DNA of 61,581 nucleotides from Candidatus Poribacteria bacterium. Its GTDB lineage: Bacteria; Poribacteria; WGA-4E; PCPOR2b. Under the pieces are notes generated by a model that saw nothing but the letters and a program-made list of their open reading frames with translations, did not search any database and was not told the DNA's origin. Below, one piece after another: positions 10,594 through 19,698 of the stretch (position 1 is its first letter; every line of letters begins with the position of its first letter). Made by a program: the position numbers and the translations under genes. The stretch covers positions 1 through 61,581 of the forward strand of contig PYIZ01000025.1 of assembly GCA_003635265.1 (NCBI GenBank). Direction: 5' to 3'.

Positions 10594-11386
10594 GTGGTTT
10601 CACAAATACGCGCTCGCTCTTGAACTTTTTGTGACGGCGAATCTGGCATTTCTTGCCTTTGATGTGTTCATTGCTCACTCGGCCAACGCCTTTGCCCATT
10701 GGGGTGAGTGGGTTCCGTTTCTATTTTCGATCATCGCTTCACTGTTCCTGTTTTTGACACAGTTGATCGGGAGTAGCGGTCTGTGGTATCTGGGCGGATT
10801 AGGCGTTGGCTGGAGCTCGGTCGGCATTGGCATCGGAGGGCTGCTGTTTCATCTTGAGAGCCAATTTTTCGCTGATTTTACCATCAAGAATCTTGTTTAT
10901 ACCGCGCCCTTTGTCGCGCCACTCGCTTTTTGCGGATTAGGACTGCTCTTGATCATGAACCGTATGGTTCATGGAGAATCAATCGAGTGGGGAAAATGGA
11001 TTGTGTTCATGGCGCTGGGTGGATTTTTCGGTAATTTTGTGCTTTCACTTTGTGACCACGCACAGAATGGGTTCTTCAACCGGAGCGAGTGGATTCCGAT
11101 ATTTACCAGCGCAATCGCCATCGGTTTTTTGATGATGGCTCTCCTACAACCGATCAATGTGCCGTTTCTTAAAGTCTGTGTCGTTATCTTGATAATAAAC
11201 GGGCTCGTCGGTCTGTTAGGATTTTTCCTGCACCTCTTGGTCGATTTGCGAAGTGCTGAATTGAGTATTAGAGACAAGTTCATCTACGGAGCTCCCTTGT
11301 TTGCACCGCTGCTATTTGTAGATCTCGCACTACTTGGGATGCTGGGCATCTGGAATCTTGCCGGTAAGGTGCAAGAAATTCGATAG
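10580..11386 (+). CDS. Polytopic membrane protein translationally coupled to the HAO-like gene
   Basis: A 268-residue, strongly hydrophobic protein with about seven membrane spans and no recognised domain. It starts at a GTG that overlaps the last 14 bases of the octaheme cytochrome gene, which implies coupled translation and a shared role. Its few histidines (residue 73 region, 159, 216) could hold b-type heme or quinone, but no diagnostic motif is visible and there is no CXXCH. I infer a membrane partner passing electrons between the cytochrome and the quinone pool; a simple anchor is also possible. Confidence 0.6.
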   Translation: MRKSKWFHKYALALELFVTANLAFLAFDVFIAHSANAFAHWGEWVPFLFSIIASLFLFLTQLIGSSGLWYLGGLGVGWSSVGIGIGGLLFHLESQFFADFTIKNLVYTAPFVAPLAFCGLGLLLIMNRMVHGESIEWGKWIVFMALGGFFGNFVLSLCDHAQNGFFNRSEWIPIFTSAIAIGFLMMALLQPINVPFLKVCVVILIINGLVGLLGFFLHLLVDLRSAELSIRDKFIYGAPLFAPLLFVDLALLGMLGIWNLAGKVQEIR

Positions 11387-11459
11387 TTAGAAAATACGGT
11401 AGTACACTGGTAGGACAAACAGATCCTCATCAGATAGAGATCACGAGAGGACGGATAAA

Positions 11460-12338
11460 CTACTCCCCTTTCACCAGTTGGGCTGCCTCGTAGACCGCAG
11501 GTCTTGCCTCATCGACAGTACAACTAGCAGAAGCCCTTGCCCTATCCGCCACCGCCCTTTTGACCTCCGTGACAATCATGCCTTCGTCTGGGAGATATTC
11601 ATCGATCAGTTGTCCACTTGGATCTATCGCCAAACATAGTCCGGGGAACCAAGCATTCCCGCTGTGCCCCGACTGATTCGCATAGAAGATATGGAGGGCA
11701 TTATCGACAGCGCGCCCCGGTAGCAGCTGCATTGCCAACTCCTTGTGAGACTCGGCTTGCTCACGCTGATCTCCGTTATTGGAAATTTTCTCCGTCGCCC
11801 CGCTGCCGCCAACGGGGATGAAAAAGAGTTCCGCCCCTTTCTGCGCCGCACCCCGAAAAAGTTCGGGGAAACGCAAGTCGTAGCAGATCCCCACGCCAAA
11901 CGTCCAGCCCTGTGAAGCGACCACCGGAAACGTATCGCCGGGCACAAACCATTCCCGCTCATTCGGATTGGGCAGATGGAGTTTTGAAAACGTTGCCAGA
12001 TATCCTTCAGGTCCGACGATAAGGGCACTGTTACGGAGTTGATCGCCGAATGGTTCAATCGTACCAACCACCAACGTCATCTGTAATTTGCAGGAGAGGG
12101 ATTCTAAAAATGGCACCGATTCCTCCGCTGCTGCCGCTGCGATCTTTCGTGCCTCCTCAAACGTCAGATCAGACTTGTTCATTGACCCGGTGATGCACTC
12201 TTCCGGGAAAATCCCGAAGTCCGCTCCTTGTGCGTGCGCTTTGTGTGCCCATTCCGCCACACGCGCTAAGTTAGCGGACGGATCGCCCATGACGCTGTGC
12301 ATTGCAACCGATGCGACTCGGATGATATCTTTATCCAT
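11460..12338 (-). CDS. Carbon-nitrogen hydrolase (nitrilase superfamily)
   Basis: A 292-residue cytoplasmic amidohydrolase. The Glu-Lys-Cys triad is intact: Glu46 in FPEECITG, Lys119 in FSKLHLPNPNE and Cys152 in GVGICYDLRFPELFR. The family hydrolyses amides, carbamoyl groups or nitriles; the substrate cannot be told from sequence. It is the last of four closely spaced minus-strand genes (oxidoreductase, broken GNAT, SGNH hydrolase, nitrilase; gaps of 15, 30 and 21 bases), so it is probably read from the promoter near 14750. A formamidase gene 4 kb away suggests a wider amide-handling theme. Confidence 0.9.
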   Translation of the reverse strand: MDKDIIRVASVAMHSVMGDPSANLARVAEWAHKAHAQGADFGIFPEECITGSMNKSDLTFEEARKIAAAAAEESVPFLESLSCKLQMTLVVGTIEPFGDQLRNSALIVGPEGYLATFSKLHLPNPNEREWFVPGDTFPVVASQGWTFGVGICYDLRFPELFRGAAQKGAELFFIPVGGSGATEKISNNGDQREQAESHKELAMQLLPGRAVDNALHIFYANQSGHSGNAWFPGLCLAIDPSGQLIDEYLPDEGMIVTEVKRAVADRARASASCTVDEARPAVYEAAQLVKGE

Positions 12339-12359
12339 GCTATTTCCTCGTTGTGAAGT

Positions 12360-12941
12360 TTAATCCGATGTTGTGAGATACGGCTTGACAAATTCGGCAA
12401 CCGCTTTACCAAGCAACGCACAACCTTCGGGGGTAAAATGGACGCCATCCGGTGTCAAATAGCCATCCCGCCCCGCGTCCGTGATGACGCCAAACAGGTC
12501 GTTAACCGGGATATCCAAGTCGTCGGCGACCTTGCGAGCGACGGCATTATAGGAGACGACATCGACTTCCAATCGATCGAATCCTTTCCGCTCATGATGC
12601 CAGATTTCGTTGACGGGCGTAGTCATTGCCCAGATGACGGTGCAGTTGGTCTCCGCCAAAATGCGTCCAAGAAAGGTGCGGAGATTTGACTCGTACTGAT
12701 TAACCGGAATGGCTGGCTCGCCGGTGTCGAAATCCTTTTTCAAGTCGTGCAGCCCGCAGTTGATATGAACGACATCGGGCGATCGAGAGATAATCCACTC
12801 ATCAAGATGTTGAAGGATATTCGCGCTATTCCCGCCGTTCTGCGTCGGTGCCCAAACCTCGGCAAGTTCGGTGAGTTCACGAATCACATCGGCTTGATAG
12901 CCCATGCGAATTGAGTCGCCAATGAGAATGAGTTGTGGCAT
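12360..12941 (-). CDS. SGNH/GDSL-type hydrolase
   Basis: A 193-residue esterase-like protein with no signal peptide. Block I is GDSIRMGYQ (catalytic Ser at about residue 10), block III contains NCGLHDLKKD, and block V is DGVHFTPEG with the Asp-His pair. This matches SGNH hydrolases that remove acyl groups from carbohydrates or lipids. It sits third in a minus-strand operon, 21 bases upstream of the nitrilase, which suggests the pair trims acyl and amide groups from one substrate. Substrate unknown. Confidence 0.88.
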   Translation of the reverse strand: MPQLILIGDSIRMGYQADVIRELTELAEVWAPTQNGGNSANILQHLDEWIISRSPDVVHINCGLHDLKKDFDTGEPAIPVNQYESNLRTFLGRILAETNCTVIWAMTTPVNEIWHHERKGFDRLEVDVVSYNAVARKVADDLDIPVNDLFGVITDAGRDGYLTPDGVHFTPEGCALLGKAVAEFVKPYLTTSD

Positions 12942-12971
12942 TGAAGGGTACTCCTTAAACTATGAGCGAGT

Positions 12972-13547
12972 TTAGCACTTAGAGGTAACCCGCTTTGCGA
13001 GAAAGATATCCGGTTTTCCATGCCCATTGGCATCGGGCATCACACCTGAGATAACAAAACCGAGTTTCTGATAAAACTCGTATGGATGACGGCGCAAGTT
13101 TCTGATTCGTACCAAATGGTCAAGGACGTTGGGGTAAAGGTCAACTCCTGCAAGGGTTGTCATATTGTCCTCATCATCAGCCCCAACCCAAATTGTCAAG
13201 CCCCCTCGTTCTCGGACGAGATCTTCAAAATCGCACACAAGCCGCTGCCCAATCCCGCTCCCCTATCGGCTCGGTTTAACGACCAACGGCTGGATTTCCC
13301 AAACGTTCCCATCATAGAGACTCAATCCACCAATCCAGCCGACAGTCTCCCCACTTTGGTCAACAGCGATACGACTGATTCGATCTTGTCCAAAGGATTC
13401 TCGCACCTCCTCCAAAGCGGCTGCCATGTCGGGCCAAGCGTGTGGTGCATGTGCTTTGAAACCCTCAATCAGCAACGCTGCGACCTGCTCAATAGCCCGT
13501 TTATCGTCGGGCAAGAGCGTGATAATTTGCACCTCCAGATCGCTCAT
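12972..13547 (-). pseudogene. GNAT acetyltransferase interrupted by an in-frame amber codon
   Basis: One continuous frame of 192 codons contains a TAG at 13263-13265. Before it are 94 residues ending LVVKPSR; after it come GSGIGQRLVCDF and a C-terminal half with HPYEFYQKLGFVI, the classic GNAT acetyl-CoA and C-terminal motifs. The stop falls where the family has the Q/R-x-x-G-x-G/A loop, so a single base change explains it. The whole resembles aminoglycoside 6'-N-acetyltransferase-like enzymes. The operon context is intact on both sides (15 and 30 base gaps). Alternatives are recent inactivation, a read error, or amber readthrough; two short peptides are unlikely to be functional. Confidence 0.75.
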
Positions 13548-13562
13548 ACAGTACCTTACAGT

Positions 13563-14657
13563 CTATTTGATCCAAGTCATTGATTCGCCGCGCACTAGGA
13601 AAGAGCGTTCATCCCATTCGCCGGGACGTTCGACTGGAATAACCCCGGTTTCCACCGCCACGTCCAGTGGATTGGCGCGCGTCTCTAACGGCAAGCGAAC
13701 TCGCTCGTGCATACGGGCTGATTCATAGACCGCCATCATAAGTTCCAGCGCAGCCTTCCCGTACTTTGCCTGTCCGGGGTAATCCTCAATCTTACCATCG
13801 ATCCAGTCGCAGACTGCATACGCCTGACTTGTGAAAGCGCTGCCGTAACCAGTCCGATTTGTTTCGGTCGGCTCAAACACCTGCCAGCCCGCCTTTTTCG
13901 GGTTCATATATTTCAAGCTATTATCGTTGACATCCATCATGCCGTCACTGCCGTATATCGTAGCACCGACTTGATAGAGGCCACCACTGATGGGAACCTC
14001 GTTCTCAATGACACCTTCCACATCGTTGGGATACCCAATTAGTCCACAGCAGCGGTCTTCAACCCGATGTCCGAAGAGATAGTGGTCGGTTTTGCGTTCC
14101 ACAGACCCCATGACCCATTCCGCCTGTGGATCACCGAGGACGAAAAGTTGAAAATCGACGCAGTGAGTTCCAGTGTTCAACATCCCCGCTCTCACCGAGG
14201 ACCAGAGTCGACGTGGTTCGCCGATGGCACCGTCCGCAAGGAGTCGCCTCGCTTCCTGCCACGAAGAGTAGAAACGACGCTGATGACCAATCGCAAATTT
14301 AACATCGTTGCGTTCACAGGCGATCATCATCGCTTCGGCCTCTCCCAACGAACAAGCCATTGGTTTTTCGCAGAGTATCGCTTGGGGTTTGTGAACCGCT
14401 GCCGCAATCGTCATTTCAGCGTGTTGTGGGTTCCATGAGCAGACGCTAACGATGTCCAGATCCTCCTTTTCCATCATCTCCCGATAGTCGAGATACTGGT
14501 TTTTAACGTTGAAATCCGCTGCATAACTTGCCAATGCTTCGGGATGAGAATCGGCGATCGCAACGATTTCGGTGCGATTACATTCGGTCCAACCTTGACC
14601 GTGTGCACGAGCGATGCGGCCGCTTGCAATAATACCAACTCTAAATTTTTTAGCCAA
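13563..14657 (-). CDS. Gfo/Idh/MocA-family oxidoreductase
   Basis: A 364-residue NAD(P)-dependent dehydrogenase of the sugar or inositol type. The N-terminal Rossmann segment is FRVGIIASGRIARAHG, and the EKP motif at residues 97-99 carries the conserved nicotinamide-site lysine. The following alpha/beta domain has the C-terminal GTHCVDFQLFVLGDP stretch typical of the family. The start is TTG at 14657, eight bases behind AAGGAGG. It leads the four-gene minus-strand operon and is divergent from a second dehydrogenase gene, with a promoter for each direction between them. The substrate is unknown but probably a sugar, polyol or sugar acid. Confidence 0.9.
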   Translation of the reverse strand: MAKKFRVGIIASGRIARAHGQGWTECNRTEIVAIADSHPEALASYAADFNVKNQYLDYREMMEKEDLDIVSVCSWNPQHAEMTIAAAVHKPQAILCEKPMACSLGEAEAMMIACERNDVKFAIGHQRRFYSSWQEARRLLADGAIGEPRRLWSSVRAGMLNTGTHCVDFQLFVLGDPQAEWVMGSVERKTDHYLFGHRVEDRCCGLIGYPNDVEGVIENEVPISGGLYQVGATIYGSDGMMDVNDNSLKYMNPKKAGWQVFEPTETNRTGYGSAFTSQAYAVCDWIDGKIEDYPGQAKYGKAALELMMAVYESARMHERVRLPLETRANPLDVAVETGVIPVERPGEWDERSFLVRGESMTWIK

Positions 14658-14734
14658 GTTGAATTCCTCCTTGTTATCTGATGATTTGCTGAACTGGGAT
14701 GAAGTGGAAGCTAATCAGAATTAGTGCGCTGTGT

Positions 14735-14764
14735 ATCCTAGCACAGCACGGTTTACTACGTCAA
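14735..14764 (-). promoter_or_regulatory. Promoter for the Gfo/Idh operon
   Basis: On the minus strand TTGACG (14764-14759), an 18-base spacer and TAGGAT (14740-14735), about 80 bases before the TTG start. Confidence 0.55.
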
Positions 14765-14812
14765 GCAGTTTTCCGTACCTCACTTCCCACGGGAAGACAC
14801 CGCCGAATCTGA

Positions 14813-14841
14813 TTGATTGTGCCCAGAATACATGCTATAGT
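14813..14841 (+). promoter_or_regulatory. Promoter for the Ldh-type dehydrogenase gene
   Basis: TTGATT (14813-14818), a 17-base spacer, then TATAGT (14836-14841). It leaves a leader of about 110 bases before the ATG at 14959. Back to back with the minus-strand promoter at 14735-14764 within a 300-base gene-free gap; nothing else was recognised there. Confidence 0.5.
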
Positions 14842-14958
14842 TATGACCCGAACCAACAAGCAACTACGTGGGCACTTCATACGAAAACTACAATCTCACA
14901 TTGCAATCCAAACCTAATTTTGTTGGTAATTCGCACTATTCTGAGGAGGACCTGAATT

Positions 14959-16008
14959 ATGGTTATAAAGACAACTACTGAACTTGACAAACTCATCCGC
15001 GAGGTCTTGCTGGCTGTAGGAACCGATGAGCGTAACGCCAACCGTGTCGCGGAAGCGTTGGTTTTATCGACTTTGCGTGGCGTTGATACGCACGGCATCC
15101 TGCATCTGCCGAGCTATGTCGAGAAGATTCAAGATGGTGAAATTGTCCCCACCGCTTGGCCCGAGATCCGGCAGGAAGATGCTACAAGCGCACTTATAGC
15201 GGGTAATTGGACCTTTGGGCATGTGACGGCGAAGTATGCGATGGAGGTTGCTATAGAGAAGGCTAAAAGCCATAACGTGGCGGTCGTAAGTGCCGTTCAG
15301 ATAAACCATATCGGGCGTCTGGGCGAATACGCCGAAATAGCAGCCGCCAACGGGATGCTATCAATAGTCTGGGCTGGAGGGTTTGGAGCAGAACAGCCGG
15401 TCGCTGTGCCCTTCGGTGGACGACAACCAGTGTTGAGCACGAACCCAATCGGCATGGGCTTCCCTGTCGGTGATGGTCCGCCGATGATCATTGATTATGC
15501 CACGACGGTTGTTGCTGGGAGTAAAGTGCTCACAGCAAGGGACAGGAACGCACAACTGCCACCGGGCAGCATCGTTGACAAGGATGGAAATCCTTCCACA
15601 GATCCAATGGATTATCTGGAGGGCGGTTCGTTGCTCCCGTTTGGTGAGCACAAAGGCTATGCCCTGATGCTAGCAGTGGAGTTCTTTGGACGGGTTCTGT
15701 CCGGAGCGGATGCCTTTTCTAACGAGGAGAAACGGGGTGGTGTCATTTTCCGCCACTCGGGCGTTACCATGATGGTCATGAAGGCGGATCTGTTTCAGTC
15801 GATGACGGACTACTCGACACGAATTAAGGATCTGGGCGATCAGATTAGATCCGTGCCGCCGGCACCCGGTTTCGATGAGGTAATCCTCCCCGGCGACCTT
15901 GAGGCACGGGCAGAAGCGACCCGCGGACGCGATGGCATACCCATCGCTGATGCACTCTGGGAAAGGTTGGAGGCACTTGCTGAGTCGTTGGGTGTGAATA
16001 TAGACTAG
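14959..16008 (+). CDS. Malate/L-lactate dehydrogenase-family oxidoreductase (Ldh2)
   Basis: A 349-residue NAD(P)H-dependent enzyme of the family that includes YlbC, YiaK and ComC and reduces alpha-keto acids. The N-terminal RGVDTHGILHLPSYV carries the conserved catalytic histidine. The central PFGGRQPVLSTNPIGMGFP is the cofactor/substrate loop, and PFGEHKGYAL is the C-terminal family signature. AGGAGG precedes the ATG. It is divergent from the Gfo/Idh operon and lies among dehydratase and aldolase genes, fitting a sugar-acid or hydroxy-acid catabolic role. The exact substrate is not determinable. Confidence 0.9.
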   Translation: MVIKTTTELDKLIREVLLAVGTDERNANRVAEALVLSTLRGVDTHGILHLPSYVEKIQDGEIVPTAWPEIRQEDATSALIAGNWTFGHVTAKYAMEVAIEKAKSHNVAVVSAVQINHIGRLGEYAEIAAANGMLSIVWAGGFGAEQPVAVPFGGRQPVLSTNPIGMGFPVGDGPPMIIDYATTVVAGSKVLTARDRNAQLPPGSIVDKDGNPSTDPMDYLEGGSLLPFGEHKGYALMLAVEFFGRVLSGADAFSNEEKRGGVIFRHSGVTMMVMKADLFQSMTDYSTRIKDLGDQIRSVPPAPGFDEVILPGDLEARAEATRGRDGIPIADALWERLEALAESLGVNID

Positions 16009-16056
16009 CCCGGGTTACCGTCTTACCCTTTGGGATTAATGTAGAGCTCCTTGTGC

Positions 16057-16080
16057 AGGGAACGCAGATCTGCGTTCCCT
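16057..16080. repeat. Perfect 24-base palindrome between convergent genes
   Basis: Arms AGGGAACGCAGA and TCTGCGTTCCCT meet without a loop, flanked by TGC and ACA. It lies between the stops of two convergent genes, so it could act as a bidirectional terminator. It also resembles a dispersed repeat with GTAGGG-like ends, seen again near 30717 and 58354. Confidence 0.75.
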
Positions 16081-16105
16081 ACAGAAGTTGGAAGGATCGT
16101 TTAGA

Positions 16106-17008
16106 CTATGGGGTGGAAGACGCGGTTGGGCTTATCTTGGGAAAAACAACTCGGATTGTGGCAGGGAAGTTATTCGGATTGCAGACTTGACCGATTCGCA
16201 CGTCGCCGGTGGCACTCATGAGCAGATACGCTTCCTCGAATGAAAGGTCAAGTTTGCGCTGAAGGAGACTTGCCATCTCCTCACAGGCGATTGTGATGGC
16301 ATCGACTAGCTTTGGGGCATCTCCCGTAGTTATCCATGCATCCGCTGTTTCGATCCACGGACGACCAATTGACTCCTTCTTAATCAATTCTATCCTCACT
16401 GTAACTTCCGCACAGATTTCTACCCCAAGCATAGAGATTTCGCCATCGCCCATAGCAGCGTGAACGTCCCCAAGGCCAAACAACGCACCTTCCACAAATA
16501 CGGGTAGGTAAACACGCGATCCGACTGTCACATCTTGGTGATCCATGTTGCCGCCGTGGGGACCGGGATAGAGTGTTGGCACGGCTTCGTCGGCGGGAGC
16601 AGTGCCGATGACACCAACCATCGGACGAATCGAGAAACGGATCCGATCATCAAAGTGAGCGGTATTTCCTTCGATGCGGATTATTTTGGTCACATACTGT
16701 TCTGCGAGATGCCCCAAGTTTCCGGTGCCGGCTTTAATCCCAATAAAACCTTGCGAAGCGAGTTGGATATCCTGAATCTCAATGCAGAGGGTATCGCCCG
16801 GTTCGGCGCCACGCACAAAGAGCGGTCCCGTCGCAGGGTTTAGACCGATTGGGTGGGGTTGGTCGAGGAGGTCGTTCTCACTCAGAATCGTGCCGGTGCG
16901 CGCATCATAGGTCTCAAAGCAGATTTTATCCCCTGGATCAATCTCCTGCATAGGACGATGATTACGGCTGAAACTGTAAACAATGCGGTCGCGTGTGATG
17001 ATGTGCAT
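16106..17008 (-). CDS. Acetamidase/formamidase family protein
   Basis: A 300-residue amide hydrolase. The sequence has the family's all-beta fold markers: the opening HPIGLNPATGPLFVRGAEPGDTL block, NLGHL near the middle, GPHGGNMDHQDV with probable zinc/substrate ligands, and FGLGDVHAAMGDGE. Family members release ammonia from formamide, acetamide or related amides in the cytoplasm. It begins 48 bases after the DapA-like gene on the minus strand, so the two are probably co-transcribed. Specificity for formamide is an inference; some members act on other small amides. Confidence 0.88.
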   Translation of the reverse strand: MHIITRDRIVYSFSRNHRPMQEIDPGDKICFETYDARTGTILSENDLLDQPHPIGLNPATGPLFVRGAEPGDTLCIEIQDIQLASQGFIGIKAGTGNLGHLAEQYVTKIIRIEGNTAHFDDRIRFSIRPMVGVIGTAPADEAVPTLYPGPHGGNMDHQDVTVGSRVYLPVFVEGALFGLGDVHAAMGDGEISMLGVEICAEVTVRIELIKKESIGRPWIETADAWITTGDAPKLVDAITIACEEMASLLQRKLDLSFEEAYLLMSATGDVRIGQVCNPNNFPATIRVVFPKISPTASSTP

Positions 17009-17056
17009 TATAATGGGAAACTTCTCTAAATGGTAAAACGGTTGTCTACAAATTGA

Positions 17057-17962
17057 TTATTCTGCACCGAAGGGATAGGATTCAATGTCGTTTTCGACTG
17101 CTTTCAGTAAGATGGAAATTTCACGCTTATCCTCCACATCCAACTCATGGGGCGCAGGTGCCCGTTCCACCATAGAGGTCAAGACCCCTCGGCGTTTGAG
17201 AATATAACGAACAAACTGATGGTTTTCCAAGTTAATCAGGGGCAACAGACGGGTATGTAGCTCCCGCGCACCTGTCTCATCGCCTGCCCACCAAAGTTCC
17301 ATAATTTTTGCGAGCAAATCAGCAAATTCGCAAGCAGGCATACAACCATCGGCACCACGTGTTATCTCCGCCGGCAGCACCTTACCAGCAGCACCTCCGA
17401 AAATAGTCTTAATCCGATCTCCAGCCAACTGCTTGACTTCACCGATATGTTGTGGTCCCGGCTGCCTTTCCTCTTTGACATATTCAATCTGCGGGACATC
17501 TTCTGCGAGTTGAACAATCTGCTCTCCAGTCAACGGTGCGTAACTGTCGGCGTTCTGCACCATAATCGGTCCCTCGAAGACTTCCCCAAGCCGCTTGAAC
17601 ATATCTATCGCTGTCGCTGCGTTGGTTCGTGCGGGTGCCATAGCGATTATCGAATCCACCCCCGCTTGCTGCGCGGCTCTTGCATAGAGCAACGTCTGCG
17701 GCACGGAGATACCGGAGCAACCAAAAACTACCGGTAATCTGCCATTGACTGTTTCGAGAACGGCATCCAAGTTACGGATGCGTTCCGCCTCGCCAAGGAA
17801 ATAGAACTCCCCCACCATGACGGGCCAAACAATCCCGTGTTGTCCCGACTCACAGCAAAAATTGGCGGCAGCCTGTAGATCACTGGTATGGATGTCTAAG
17901 TCCTCTGTATAGGGTGTGGGAAGCAGACCAAAAACTCCCTTCATCGGATCAAATTTTGTCAT
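17057..17962 (-). CDS. Dihydrodipicolinate synthase-family aldolase (DapA-like)
   Basis: A 301-residue class I aldolase/lyase. The Schiff-base lysine is in IEYVKEE (Lys163), and the GGAAGKVLPAEITRGADG block matches the family's C-terminal barrel. The true DapA motif YNVP is replaced by VQNADSY, so lysine biosynthesis is unlikely; members of this kind cleave or dehydrate keto-acids such as keto-deoxy sugar acids. The ATG at 17962 is chosen because GGAGGAG lies seven bases before it. Formamidase follows immediately. Nearby dehydratase and oxidoreductase genes suggest one catabolic pathway. Confidence 0.88.
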   Translation of the reverse strand: MTKFDPMKGVFGLLPTPYTEDLDIHTSDLQAAANFCCESGQHGIVWPVMVGEFYFLGEAERIRNLDAVLETVNGRLPVVFGCSGISVPQTLLYARAAQQAGVDSIIAMAPARTNAATAIDMFKRLGEVFEGPIMVQNADSYAPLTGEQIVQLAEDVPQIEYVKEERQPGPQHIGEVKQLAGDRIKTIFGGAAGKVLPAEITRGADGCMPACEFADLLAKIMELWWAGDETGARELHTRLLPLINLENHQFVRYILKRRGVLTSMVERAPAPHELDVEDKREISILLKAVENDIESYPFGAE

Positions 17963-18082
17963 GTACAAACTCCTCCGTTTGTTATTTCTCTAACTTTCTT
18001 TATGATAAAAAAAATCAAGCGTCTATTCAGATAATTGCTAGAAGGCAACCTCACGCAGGTTCTGAGCCTGTGAGCGAATCCG

Positions 18083-18580
18083 TTATTCTGATATGAGTGT
18101 TTTTGGACGCCACAAATCCAACAACTCCCCTTGTACTTCGTAATCCAATTCCTCCCATTTTTCGATGGGGAGGGCGACATGGGCGAGCGCCGCTGTCGGC
18201 ATCGTTTCCATTCTGCCCGTCAAGTGGGCGACCAGTGCTTCCATTCCAGGGTTGTGTCCAACCACCATCACCCGCTGGTTATCGTCCGGTACGTTCTGCA
18301 AAACAGCGAGGTATGACCCTGGTCCCGCATGATAGAACTCTGGTGTCAATTCGACCCTATCCTCACAATGACATGCTTTGGCGACTGCCTTGGCGGTGTT
18401 TCGCGCCCGCTTGGCGGTTGAACTAATTATCCTGTCGGGGATCAAGTCCTGCTCCTGCAATAACTTTCCCATTCGCGGCGCATCCCGTTTGCCACGCTTA
18501 TTGAGCGGACGATCATGATCCGCCAACGATGCGTCTTTCCAGCTCGACTTTGCATGACGTAAAATTAATAATGTCTTCAT
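18083..18580 (-). CDS. sixA: SixA-type histidine phosphatase
   Basis: A 165-residue member of the histidine phosphatase superfamily. The RHAKS motif (residues 8-12) holds the phosphorylated histidine, STAKRARNTA is the second arginine loop, and VVGHNPGME carries the partner histidine. SixA proteins remove phosphate from phosphohistidine proteins such as phosphorelay or PTS components; close relatives act on small phosphates. The start at 18580 (MKTLLILRHAK) follows AAGGAAC; an upstream in-frame start at 18661 lacks a ribosome site. It reads toward the DapA-like gene 120 bases away and is divergent from the PhyH gene. Confidence 0.85.
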   Translation of the reverse strand: MKTLLILRHAKSSWKDASLADHDRPLNKRGKRDAPRMGKLLQEQDLIPDRIISSTAKRARNTAKAVAKACHCEDRVELTPEFYHAGPGSYLAVLQNVPDDNQRVMVVGHNPGMEALVAHLTGRMETMPTAALAHVALPIEKWEELDYEVQGELLDLWRPKTLISE

Positions 18581-18706
18581 GTGGCTGCTGTTCCTTGTAG
18601 GAAACTGTTCACCCTTTATCCCGCTGAGAGTTTGGGTAACAACTTGGGTTAATATATTCAAAACTATCTTATCACAAACTCAAAAGAGCATCCATACAAA
18701 AACTGC

Positions 18707-18735
18707 TTGTCGAAAATTAAGAGTTTGGCTATAAT
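18707..18735 (+). promoter_or_regulatory. Sigma-70-type promoter of the PhyH gene
   Basis: TTGTCG (18707-18712), a 17-base spacer and a perfect TATAAT (18730-18735), 37 bases before the chosen ATG. Confidence 0.7.
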
Positions 18736-18772
18736 GAGCGGGCGGTACACCATCAATTAGGAGGTTATGTGT

Positions 18773-19582
18773 ATGTCTATACCCACGACGAATGCTGACG
18801 ACAAACCTGCGCTAGAATTCACCGAAGACCAGAAATTCATCTTTGACACACGGGGGTGGATAGCTATCCCCGGTGTATTGACCGACGACGAAGTCGCTGA
18901 GATGCGAGATTTTTGCTACCGTCTGAAAAAGTCCCCGGAATCCATTCCTGAACATCATCGCTCGTCCATCGGTGGACCTCTTGAAAAATTAACCGACCAT
19001 CCGCTTGTCCTTGGCTTTATGAACGAATTTGTCGCGACAGGTTACTCAGGTGCGGATTGCTACGGCTTTCGCATGGAGGGCACATTCCTGACAATTCGTC
19101 CCAAAGGACATGACAACTTCAGTCCCCATGGTGGGCGAGGCATGTTGAATTTTCCGGGCAACTCACATACCTATCACATGCACCACGACAAAGCGCACAG
19201 TGGGTTGACGCGAGTCGTATGGGAACTGAATCCAGTCAAGAAACGCAGCGGTGGCACCCTGTTCTTGACGGGAAGCCACAAGGGGGCTTTCCCTCCGCCA
19301 AAATCGACGCAGGATCGGGATTGTGCACTGTGGGATGATTATTCCTGTCCGGCGGGATCGGTACTGTTTTTCACGGAAGCGATAACCCACACCGGCGCAC
19401 GGTGGGAGGATGATACAGTGGATCGGGTCGCTATTTTCAACTGTTACAACGTTGTCGGCAACAAATGGCATAAATGGGAGCCTCATCCGAAACACCTTGC
19501 CGAAATGCCGTTCAAACGTTCCACACTCTTCCGTCCTGTCTACTGTCAGGATAACGTGCTTTCACCGGCGGACAATGTATAA
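18773..19582 (+). CDS. Phytanoyl-CoA dioxygenase (PhyH) family protein
   Basis: A 269-residue Fe(II)/2-oxoglutarate oxygenase. The metal triad is visible as His137-x-Asp139 in MHHDKAHSG and His206 in ITHTGARW; an arginine ten to twelve residues later (in VDRVAIF) would bind 2-oxoglutarate. PhyH proteins hydroxylate very varied substrates, so the bacterial substrate is unknown. The ATG at 18773 is preferred over 18767 because AGGAGG is then eight rather than two bases away. A dehydratase gene follows 116 bases downstream. Confidence 0.88.
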   Translation: MSIPTTNADDKPALEFTEDQKFIFDTRGWIAIPGVLTDDEVAEMRDFCYRLKKSPESIPEHHRSSIGGPLEKLTDHPLVLGFMNEFVATGYSGADCYGFRMEGTFLTIRPKGHDNFSPHGGRGMLNFPGNSHTYHMHHDKAHSGLTRVVWELNPVKKRSGGTLFLTGSHKGAFPPPKSTQDRDCALWDDYSCPAGSVLFFTEAITHTGARWEDDTVDRVAIFNCYNVVGNKWHKWEPHPKHLAEMPFKRSTLFRPVYCQDNVLSPADNV

Positions 19583-19698
19583 TAAATAGGCACAGTTCAG
19601 GCATGAGGTGTGACGGATAATATCCTATACCTCAGTGCATCCTGTTGGCGAGTTCTGAGAAACTGGATTTGCTGACATCACTCAACCGGAGGTCATAC

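Noticed and set aside
13063..13081. Hairpin CGAGTTT-CTGAT-AAAACTCG resembling the dispersed terminator
   Set aside because: It falls inside GNAT coding sequence for the conserved YEFYQKLGF motif and has no T tract.
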